DNA from: an uncultured Ruminococcus sp.
GTDB taxonomy: Bacteria > Bacillota > Clostridia > Oscillospirales > Acutalibacteraceae
Direction of reading: 5' to 3'
Assembly: GCA_902773035.1 (NCBI GenBank)
Contig: CACYDB010000100.1
Coordinates: 1 to 22,243, forward strand
Length of the DNA stretch: 22,243 nucleotides
In this document: piece by piece, positions 1 through 7,566 of the stretch
How positions within the stretch are numbered: the stretch's first letter is position 1
How the letters are laid out: every line of letters starts with the position of its first letter
Program-made: the position numbers and the translations under genes
Notes under the pieces: generated by a model
Told to the model about the DNA's origin: nothing
Database searches by the model: none
The model's input: the letters and a program-made list of their open reading frames with translations, nothing else

Positions 1-1940
1 AGCTTGCCGTCGGCGTAGCAGAAGTCAGTCAGCGACGCGTAATCCTTTGAGTCGGGATTGCCGTTGCCGTAGGCGAGCTTTCCTGTTTCATAGGCTCGGT
101 CGGGAATCTCCTGACCCGTACCCTTGATCTTCATATTATAGCCGTAGCACAGCATCATAGTGTCAAATTTTCCGCTGTTCTTCTTATCCGCCTTTTTAAG
201 CTTGGGATAATCGGAGAGCATTCTGGAATTGACAAAATAGTAGTTGAACGCGTCATAATAGCGGTCAACGTAGATATGCGAATCGGACGCGCCGTGAAGC
301 TTGATAAGGAAATCGGCGCCCTTGTCAAAGCTGAGCTTGTATTCCTCGGACGAGGTATTGCCCTGACCTGAGATCGTGTCAATGGGAATGTAGACCGTAT
401 CGTTGTTGAAGTCGTACTTCTTGCTTTCAAGCATAACGTATACGTATCTCTCGTCGCTCTGAACGTAAAGCTTTCCGTCATCCGTTGTGACGATCGGCTT
501 AACGTTGCCCCAGTCGCTGAAATCGCCGTCGGGTAAGGACGCGCGGTTCTTTGTTCCCGGGTCGAAGGACAGCAGTCCGAAGCACTGCTCAGTAGTCTGA
601 ATATTGCTCCAGAACGGTCGTCTGTCGGGAATATCGTACATAACGTTGTTCCACGTTCTCTTGAACCACTCGTCCTGCCACGTAAATACCAGAGAACCCG
701 CATAGCCTGTATCCTGGATCGACTGCATCATATCAATGAGCATAGCTCCCTGAGCGTTCTCGTCAACTCCGCCCTGATTGTAGCCCATAACGCTTTCGTG
801 TCCCATTCCTCGCGAGGTCGGAATACCGAACTCCGCGACAAGCATAGGCTGTGTATGAACCAGCTTCAAGTCCTTGAGGTAGGCTGTATACGTGTCTACC
901 TTACCGTTTTCGTCAAGGTTTTTAAGGTAGTCCTCCTGGAAGTTCAGACTGTCGGGATAGTACGGGTATATATGATAGGATACGAACATACCCGCGGGGA
1001 AGTTTCTGAACTTGATATTTTCGGTATTGACAGTCGCCTTGTCCTCATCGTAGTGAGGCTCGTTGGGATGGCTTAACGGATCGGTCGTGATCCAGTTAGC
1101 GAACGCCAGCGGCGCCTGGAATTTATACTTGGTAGTCTCGTGCTCGATTACGGCGTTGCCCGCTCGGCATAAAAACGCCTCAAACGGAGTCGCCGACTGA
1201 GTGTATAGATATTTTCCGTCGTAGTTACGCTTGTTGGGATGCTGTTCATTTGAGTTGAGAACGAGGTTCGGATCCCACTCGATTCCTATAATCCAGCCCG
1301 CGAGCCAGCGCGATACGTCAGCGTGATATGTACCCGAGGCTTTACCCGGAGACTCGGGAATAACCGCTTTACCGTGGATAACGTCAACGGTCGTAAGCGC
1401 GTCACTCTTGAACCCGTTTAATATCTTTTCATTCTCGGCGTATACATCTCCCAGACGCTCAATATCGTCCTCGTTGACCCATACACCCTGGAAAAGATAG
1501 AGCGGATTCTCGGCTTTTTTATTAAAGTCATTCAGCGCGAGATAAAACTGCGGACGCATCGTCGTGTAAACACGAATACAGTTGCAGTTCATTTCGCTAA
1601 TTTTCTTGAACCATCTGAGATATGTCTCATACTTGATCGTAAGGTCGCCCGGGAAGAGAGCGGGCTCGGAGGCTCCGATATTAACGCCGCTCATATAAAT
1701 CTTCTTCCACTCGCCGTTTTTATAGATGCGGAAATACTCGTCCTCGGCTTTGAATTTATAGCTGAGGTCATTCTGAACGTCGGAGTATTCCTCGCTTACG
1801 CTGTCGGACTCGGATTTTTTCTCAGGATGTCTTGTAAAGAACGACAGCTGCTTGATTCCGAACGGAGCCAGCACGCCTGTCTGAGCCAAAAAGAATAAAA
1901 CGACAAGGGTAGCAAGAATTGTAATGAGATATTTTTTCAT
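1..1940 (-). CDS. Secreted or membrane-anchored TIM-barrel glycoside hydrolase-like protein with CBM9-like domain (partial, 3' end outside window)
   Basis: The frame is open from an ATG at 1940 to the left edge: 646 codons and no stop. Residues 4-20 are a hydrophobic signal or anchor. Residues 68-440 read as a clan-A-like (beta/alpha)8 barrel, with IRVYT (about 122), GIEWDP (Glu221, candidate acid/base), SYHIYP (321-326) and AEFG (Glu370, candidate nucleophile), then FTWQDEW near 419. From about residue 470 the DGDFSDW motif begins a CBM9-like beta domain. The ATG overlaps the glycosyltransferase stop as ATGA, with AAGGAG 8 bases upstream, so translation is probably coupled. The likely role is trimming, releasing or modifying the polymer made by the neighbouring GT2. 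The exact GH family and substrate are not recognised. The barrel and beta domain are paralogous to those of the 1028-residue protein at 4478-7564. Confidence 0.82.
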   Translation of the reverse strand, partial: MKKYLITILATLVVLFFLAQTGVLAPFGIKQLSFFTRHPEKKSESDSVSEEYSDVQNDLSYKFKAEDEYFRIYKNGEWKKIYMSGVNIGASEPALFPGDLTIKYETYLRWFKKISEMNCNCIRVYTTMRPQFYLALNDFNKKAENPLYLFQGVWVNEDDIERLGDVYAENEKILNGFKSDALTTVDVIHGKAVIPESPGKASGTYHADVSRWLAGWIIGIEWDPNLVLNSNEQHPNKRNYDGKYLYTQSATPFEAFLCRAGNAVIEHETTKYKFQAPLAFANWITTDPLSHPNEPHYDEDKATVNTENIKFRNFPAGMFVSYHIYPYYPDSLNFQEDYLKNLDENGKVDTYTAYLKDLKLVHTQPMLVAEFGIPTSRGMGHESVMGYNQGGVDENAQGAMLIDMMQSIQDTGYAGSLVFTWQDEWFKRTWNNVMYDIPDRRPFWSNIQTTEQCFGLLSFDPGTKNRASLPDGDFSDWGNVKPIVTTDDGKLYVQSDERYVYVMLESKKYDFNNDTVYIPIDTISGQGNTSSEEYKLSFDKGADFLIKLHGASDSHIYVDRYYDAFNYYFVNSRMLSDYPKLKKADKKNSGKFDTMMLCYGYNMKIKGTGQEIPDRAYETGKLAYGNGNPDSKDYASLTDFCYADGK

Positions 1941-3349
1941 TGTTCAAACTCCTTACGCTTGATTTTACCCCACGTTTTTCTCAGCTTTCTGTATTTCAGA
2001 ATACCCTCAACTCTGAAAAGCGATACGATTTGTCTGTAGCCGAAGTTCTCAAGAATAGCGTAAATCGAGATGGAAATACTCTGCTTCGCGGTCATAGTCG
2101 CGCGGTGCGTATACTGCTCGAGCACCAGACTGCCCTCCGACAAAATGATACCGAGCATAACCGCAAGCAAAAAGTACATAACAAAGAAGAACATATTAAG
2201 CTCGCCCATCAACAGCGAGAACGGAATCAGGAAATAACCTATTGTTTCGACTACCGCTCCGAACAGCTCAAAAATCCAGTTGTAAGGCACAGACAAAAGT
2301 CCTACCGCGCCGTATCTCGGATTAAAGGTCAGCGCGCGGTGAGAGATCAATGTATCCATAAGACCGATCTGCCAGCGTCTGCGCTGAGAACGGATATCCT
2401 TGAGCGACATCGGTCCCTGAGTCCAGCAGATCGACAGCTCGTTGAATATGACCCTGTACTTGATCTTTTTCTTTCGTAAATATCGGTGAACCCGGACGAC
2501 GATTTCCATATCCTCGCCGATAGTATTCGTTTTATATCCGCCTACGTCAATAACGGTCTGCTTTCTGAACAATCCGAAGGCTCCCGATACGACAAGCAAT
2601 GAGTTCGACGCGCTCCAGAATACACGTCCCGACAGGAAGGAACGGTAATACTCGACGATCTGAAATCTTTCAACAAGCTTTTTAGGCATTGAAAAGCCCT
2701 TGAACTCGCCGTTGACGATCTTCGAGCCGTTCGCGATACGTACAATACCGCCCGCGATAACCGTTCTTGAATCCTTGATGAACTCGAGCGAGAGCATAAG
2801 CAAAGCGTCCTTCTCGATTCTCGAGTCAGCGTCAAGACAGGTAAAGAGCGGATATGAAGAAATATTGATTCCCGCGTTGAGCGCGTCGGATTTACCGCCG
2901 TTCTCCTTGTCCACATAGAGCAGATTCGGATACTTGCGGCTGTAATAAACGCCGCGGATATTCTTCGTCGGAATACGGTAGCGGATCGAGGTTTCAATCA
3001 TATGCATTTCAAACGCGTTGATAATCAGCTCTCCCGTTTTATCCGTTGAACCGTCGTTTACAACTATGATCTCATATTCGGGATAGTTGATCGTCATCAG
3101 AGACCGTACATTCTGAACGATATTTTCCTGCTCGTTAAAGGCGGGAATAACAAGCGAAATCGGAAGCAGATTGTTGCTGTCTGTATATCGGATATAATCG
3201 TTCGAGAAGTTCTTTTCGTAATCGCGGCGTACTCTGAACAGCGATACAAACATCTGAATAACATAAATAAGACTCAAAATAAGAGTAAACGCCATACAAA
3301 AGAAGTTGAAAATAACGATAAAGCTTCTAACGCCGTTTAAAAAACTCAT
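1937..3349 (-). CDS. Processive family 2 glycosyltransferase, membrane polysaccharide synthase
   Basis: This 470-residue protein has the layout of BcsA/PgaC/hyaluronan-synthase-type enzymes (COG1215): one N-terminal membrane segment (about 10-38), a cytosolic GT-A domain (60-330), then about three to four membrane segments (345-440). Visible motifs are VNDGSTD (UDP-binding Asp99), DADS (173-176), GED (278-280, in place of the usual TED) and QRRRW (322-326), the signature of processive beta-glycan synthases. It should polymerise a nucleotide sugar and pass the chain through the membrane. The sugar cannot be told from sequence alone. No PilZ domain is present, so any cyclic dinucleotide control must act through a partner. 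The ATG follows a GAGG ribosome binding site; the stop overlaps the start of the downstream hydrolase gene. Confidence 0.9.
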   Translation of the reverse strand: MSFLNGVRSFIVIFNFFCMAFTLILSLIYVIQMFVSLFRVRRDYEKNFSNDYIRYTDSNNLLPISLVIPAFNEQENIVQNVRSLMTINYPEYEIIVVNDGSTDKTGELIINAFEMHMIETSIRYRIPTKNIRGVYYSRKYPNLLYVDKENGGKSDALNAGINISSYPLFTCLDADSRIEKDALLMLSLEFIKDSRTVIAGGIVRIANGSKIVNGEFKGFSMPKKLVERFQIVEYYRSFLSGRVFWSASNSLLVVSGAFGLFRKQTVIDVGGYKTNTIGEDMEIVVRVHRYLRKKKIKYRVIFNELSICWTQGPMSLKDIRSQRRRWQIGLMDTLISHRALTFNPRYGAVGLLSVPYNWIFELFGAVVETIGYFLIPFSLLMGELNMFFFVMYFLLAVMLGIILSEGSLVLEQYTHRATMTAKQSISISIYAILENFGYRQIVSLFRVEGILKYRKLRKTWGKIKRKEFEQ

Positions 3350-3386
3350 TTCGCCTCATCCTTTCTGTGAAAAAATACGCTGTACA

Positions 3387-4475
3387 TTACGCCAAATTAT
3401 CAATTTGCTTATACAGCACCGACTTGACCGCGTCTGCGGCGAATCGGTCGTAACCGCCGAGAATATCTTCTAAATCGCGCGGTGAAATATCCATTGATGT
3501 CAGAGCGTTAGCGGCAGTCTGACGTACCCACCATTCCTTGTCGCGCAGAGCGTTCTTAACGCTCGCGAGAGCCGTGGGAGAATCCAGCAGGGACAAACCC
3601 TTGACCGCCGCGGCTCGTACGACCCATTCCTTATCCTGAGCGGCGATTTGCAAAAGCTGCTCGTCATCGGGATTGCCGAAGGCGGCTAAAGCCTTGATGG
3701 AAGCGACCTTGATCTGAAAACTCTTGCTTGCGCTGTTCTCAACGAACATACGGTGATACTCCTCGAGCTTATACGGGGAGATCGCCTTGATGATATTACT
3801 CATCATATACGGGTTGCAGTTCTCAAACAAGATCCTCGAAAGCTCGACGCGGTCGCCCTTGAAATCATCAAAAAACTCGTTGATGATTCTGCCCGAGTAA
3901 AGCCTGTCGTCCTGAATACTCAGCAGAAACGCCGCGACATTTTCAGCGTCGCCGAACTTCGCGAGCGCCATCGCTGCGTTATAGGCGAGGTCTCTGTGCT
4001 TATCCTGCGAAAGCTCGATCATAACGTCGCGGTATTCCTCGGCGCCGAGGTCGGCAAGCCTTCTCAGAGCGTAGCCCTTGTGATAAATATCATTTGAATC
4101 AAGCATTGAAGCGTAGATCGACACAGGGTCAACGATTTCATCCACCCTGTCGATAAGCTGATCCAAGTCCCGATATTCCTCATCGTCCTTGTCAAACTTG
4201 TCCCTTGTATTTTCAATTATGGAGACCGATTTTTCATAAGTCTCAAAGTTGTTGTCAATATCCTTTGCCAGCGCCTCGATCTCGCTTTTGCGGCTCAGAT
4301 CGGTCGGCGCGTAGATAATGCCCTCAACCCTGAATTTTATTCTCTGGTCTAATTGACGTGTGTTTATCGTTTTTTCGTCCTGAAGCTCCGCCAGTCTGTA
4401 GTGAAAAAGGTACTCAATACCGATTATCACAAGGCAGAAGATCAGTCCGATAACGGCTAATAATTCGTATCTCAA
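3387..4475 (-). CDS. Membrane-anchored HEAT-repeat protein of the polysaccharide cluster
   Basis: This 362-residue protein has an N-terminal membrane helix (about 5-25), a charged helical stretch (30-110), and a C-terminal array of HEAT-like helix pairs from about 115 to the end. Examples are the repeats built around EWVVRAAAVKGL and EWWVRQTAANAL, with the conserved D-x-x-W-x-V-R-x-x-A pattern. HEAT arrays are protein-binding scaffolds with no catalysis. It lies between the synthase and the pseudo-hydrolase and probably assembles the synthase complex on the cytoplasmic side, though the topology is inferred only. The start is TTG (4473-4475) with AGAGG about 7 bases upstream, starting 2 bases after the stop of the preceding gene. 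No function is assigned beyond scaffolding. Confidence 0.85.
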   Translation of the reverse strand: MRYELLAVIGLIFCLVIIGIEYLFHYRLAELQDEKTINTRQLDQRIKFRVEGIIYAPTDLSRKSEIEALAKDIDNNFETYEKSVSIIENTRDKFDKDDEEYRDLDQLIDRVDEIVDPVSIYASMLDSNDIYHKGYALRRLADLGAEEYRDVMIELSQDKHRDLAYNAAMALAKFGDAENVAAFLLSIQDDRLYSGRIINEFFDDFKGDRVELSRILFENCNPYMMSNIIKAISPYKLEEYHRMFVENSASKSFQIKVASIKALAAFGNPDDEQLLQIAAQDKEWVVRAAAVKGLSLLDSPTALASVKNALRDKEWWVRQTAANALTSMDISPRDLEDILGGYDRFAADAVKSVLYKQIDNLA

Positions 4476-4477
4476 AA

Positions 4478-7400
4478 TTACCTCTGATTATCCGAAAAAT
4501 AGTTTTTAAGAATTGTAAAGCTGTTTTTATTCCTGAGTTCGTACTCTACCGATTCCCATGTATTCCACTTGAACACCTTGTAGCCCGGATCGTGCTTGGT
4601 TTCGGGGAATCCGTAAACAAGGTCTCCCGACTTCCTCTCGCCTATCATAACCGACGGAAGAACGCCGTTTGTAGAAGCTGTTTTAAGCCTGTTGCCCGAG
4701 GGATTCTTGTCGTTGATGACAAGCTTCTGCGCGGGGTCGGCGACATTGAGCCATGTCCACGGAATACGAGTGTAAATCGTTGAACCCGTCTGATAGAACT
4801 GTGTATCGCCTGTCTGGAAGCCGCCGTACACAAGGTCGCAGACCTTCTTGTAATTCGCGTTATAGCTCTCCTTTGTGAAAGCCTTGCCGTCCGAGCGGTC
4901 ATAGGCGTTCGTAACGTAGAGTGCCGCGTTCTGCTTATCGTCAAAGCGAAGTACAAACTCCATACCCGAAAGCGAGTTCGGAGTAAACTTCTTGGCGTAG
5001 AAGTATTCACCGTCGTTTCGCTGGAAGGTATCAAGTCCGACAAACAGCGCTGTCGAATCGTAGTCAAGCTCAGAGAAGAGCTGCAGCGTGATGTACATAT
5101 AACCCGTGTCCGAGGAAAGCGAAATAGCCTGAACCAAGTCGTCGTCGGTAAGCACCAGACCTTCCTCGGAAGGCTTTTTGCCGTCCATAGCGACCAAGCC
5201 CGTCATCTGACTTTCATCACAGACGTTCTGCCACATATGACTGTTGCCGCCACCGCCGGTAAACTGAGCCATCTTGTCCGAGGTCTCAGTCCAGCAGTCG
5301 TTGAGATCGTAGACCGTCGCGCCGATACATTCCGTATCTCTGACTGAGCTCAGCGCCTCAACGATCTTCCTTCCCTGCTCACCCTCGGTCACAGCCTTGT
5401 CCTTATAGCAGGCGCTGACGTTCGAGTATGAGATTCCCGATAAGACTACGGACGGAAGCGTATTTGTCACCTCGGTCAAAGCCGCCTGAATACTGTCGTA
5501 TTCGCCCGAGTCAACGCCCGTATTTTTAAGCGCTTCCTTGGAGAACTCAATATCGTTGAAATAATACTGAGCGCAGCTCTCGTTTTCAATACCCGTGAAC
5601 AGATAAGTATTCTTCTTCTTAACAAAAGACATACCCGTCAGGCGCTCGAGCTTCGCGCTGACTGACGCGGGAGTATAATAGCCGTATTTCTGCGAGCAGG
5701 TTTCGACCATATCGTAAAGATAAGCCGCGAAGCCGTTGATTCCCGAGCTCTGCTTAACGTACTTGCCTGAGTAGTTGTAGCCGTCAAGCCCCTCGATCAC
5801 TGAACAGTCGTCAAGATCGGGGTCAACGGTCACGCTCAGAAGATACTTGGAAACATCCGTAAAGTACGAGGCCTCGCCGAGCTTTTCACTTTTGGCGGAG
5901 GTTTTGCCGTGAACCGCGTCAACGATAGTCTTGACAGCGTTCTTCCACTTCGCAAGTCCGTCCTCGCTCAGATAATCCTTGGTTTTGAGACCGTCGGGAG
6001 CGGGAATACGCTGCATTATATAAATAGGAATATTCTTCTTTTCTTTATTATATCGGCTGACCGCCGTGTAAAACTCAGGCGGCAGCAGATCCTTCGCGAC
6101 AATGCAGTTTGCTCCGAGCTTCGAGGCTGAATTTACAAGCTCCTCGTAGAAGGTAAAGTCTCGCGAGTAGGTTTTCTTGCCCGGCTCAACCGCGTTGACG
6201 GATACCGCCTTCATATTAAGCGATTTCCATTTTTTGTCCTCTAAAATCTGGAAGGTTCCGTTGTTTACACGGGAGACCTCCTTGTGCTCCTCAGACTCCT
6301 CGACAAACTTTGTCGACTCGGTCTGACTGAGGATCTTGAGCATCAGAGGATTATAGAAATTCCAGTAAAAATGGGAAATATCTCCCTGTCTGTCAAAGGA
6401 CAGGAATCTGAAAAACTCATTTGAAAACAGGAAGTTTCCGTATCTGTCACCCGAGACATAGTCGTTGAAGTCGCCCGAGAAATAATAAACAGGCGCGTGA
6501 TTCTTCTCCTGCTTTCTCGCAACGGCGCAGAACCTCGGAGATTTGGATAAATCCTTGATTTTCTTCATACCGACCTCATTGAGATCAAACTCAAAGGTCG
6601 CTATATTCTCTGTTCCGTAGTTTGTTTCGATAAGCTCAAACCAGTTGTAGAAATTGACCTTTCCCAGTCCCGAGAACTCATCCTTATATTTTTCGTTAAC
6701 GTAAACAGTCAAAAGATCCTGGGAGTGAAAATCCGTATTCTGCTCCAGAATAAGAATCTTACCCTCAGCTGATACGAGCAGGATCCCGGGACCTGTAAAG
6801 CGCCATTCAACACCCTCCTGCTGCTCATACATCGGAACAGCCCAGTCGGGAACGTCAGTAAAGTCCTGTAAATCGACTATATATCTTCCGATCCATCTTT
6901 TAGGCTTAACTCCGAACATCGTGCTGAGCTGAGTATAAACCGAATCCGACAGCGGAGAGCTGAACAGAGTAGTCTCGCCGATGATCGTAGCTCCGCTCTC
7001 ATACGCGTAGGAGATAACCGACATATCGTCAGAGTTGATACCCGCGTTTTCGGGAGAGCCTCCGTTAAAGTAGCCGTAGGTATCGTTGCCCATTCCGTAC
7101 GCGTCGGAAAGATATACGAGGTTAGGCTGGTAGCCTATATTTTTCAGCTCGACATTCTTGTCGGGAGCGCCGTCCTCGTCAAGCATAGGACCGAAATAAT
7201 CGGTGGAAAAATCATAATTGGTACCGTCAGCCTTAACGTATTTCTGCTGATTAAGGAGATAGAAAAATCCCCTGTGCTTTCTGTAAACGGTATCCTTGAC
7301 GATATTTTCATCCTCTGAGTAAGACAAAACCGTCTTGTCCATAACGGCAACGTTGAGAACTCTCGAGGGCATAATATTCCATCCGACGAACAGCGATACA

Positions 7401-7564
7401 ACGATCAGAACCAGAATCGCTAAGACGATATGATACCATTTAAACCTTTTATACTTTATATAATCGCCCAGCTTTTTTCTCTTACCGCTGTTGTCGGCGG
7501 CGTTCTCAGGAGCCGCGGCTGAATCCGTCGCGGGATTATATGTATTTGAATTAGCTTCGCTCAT
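4478..7564 (-). CDS. Large membrane-anchored extracellular protein with degenerate glycoside-hydrolase barrel (pseudo-enzyme)
   Basis: This is a 1028-residue protein. A basic cytosolic N-terminus precedes one membrane helix (44-62) and a large outer region. Residues 70-300 form an alpha/beta domain beginning NVAVMDKT, with a later RWIGRYIVDL motif; it resembles GATase-like (class-I amidotransferase-fold) domains, but I cannot name the family. Residues 436-775 align with the barrel of the protein at 1-1940: shared W-K-x-x-x-M, NCI, P-x-FY, VD-x-(V/I)-HG and DV-S-(R/K)-x-L positions. Yet GIEWDP is replaced by SVTVDP and AEFG by VLSG. Residues 785-960 match the CBM9-like part. It probably binds or guides the polymer without cleaving it. 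An AGGAGG lies 7 bases before the ATG, and the gene starts 2 bases after the HD gene's stop. Confidence 0.8.
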   Translation of the reverse strand: MSEANSNTYNPATDSAAAPENAADNSGKRKKLGDYIKYKRFKWYHIVLAILVLIVVSLFVGWNIMPSRVLNVAVMDKTVLSYSEDENIVKDTVYRKHRGFFYLLNQQKYVKADGTNYDFSTDYFGPMLDEDGAPDKNVELKNIGYQPNLVYLSDAYGMGNDTYGYFNGGSPENAGINSDDMSVISYAYESGATIIGETTLFSSPLSDSVYTQLSTMFGVKPKRWIGRYIVDLQDFTDVPDWAVPMYEQQEGVEWRFTGPGILLVSAEGKILILEQNTDFHSQDLLTVYVNEKYKDEFSGLGKVNFYNWFELIETNYGTENIATFEFDLNEVGMKKIKDLSKSPRFCAVARKQEKNHAPVYYFSGDFNDYVSGDRYGNFLFSNEFFRFLSFDRQGDISHFYWNFYNPLMLKILSQTESTKFVEESEEHKEVSRVNNGTFQILEDKKWKSLNMKAVSVNAVEPGKKTYSRDFTFYEELVNSASKLGANCIVAKDLLPPEFYTAVSRYNKEKKNIPIYIMQRIPAPDGLKTKDYLSEDGLAKWKNAVKTIVDAVHGKTSAKSEKLGEASYFTDVSKYLLSVTVDPDLDDCSVIEGLDGYNYSGKYVKQSSGINGFAAYLYDMVETCSQKYGYYTPASVSAKLERLTGMSFVKKKNTYLFTGIENESCAQYYFNDIEFSKEALKNTGVDSGEYDSIQAALTEVTNTLPSVVLSGISYSNVSACYKDKAVTEGEQGRKIVEALSSVRDTECIGATVYDLNDCWTETSDKMAQFTGGGGNSHMWQNVCDESQMTGLVAMDGKKPSEEGLVLTDDDLVQAISLSSDTGYMYITLQLFSELDYDSTALFVGLDTFQRNDGEYFYAKKFTPNSLSGMEFVLRFDDKQNAALYVTNAYDRSDGKAFTKESYNANYKKVCDLVYGGFQTGDTQFYQTGSTIYTRIPWTWLNVADPAQKLVINDKNPSGNRLKTASTNGVLPSVMIGERKSGDLVYGFPETKHDPGYKVFKWNTWESVEYELRNKNSFTILKNYFSDNQR

Positions 7565-7566
7565 TA

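Noticed and set aside
155..703. Open frame on the minus strand (182 codons)
   Set aside because: It is out of frame inside the hydrolase-like gene that runs 1-1940. The product is Arg/Ser/Thr-rich low complexity, typical of a shadow frame.
2542..2997. Minus-strand open frame within the GT2 gene
   Set aside because: It overlaps the conserved GT-A domain in another frame, lacks any recognisable motif and is Arg/Ser rich.
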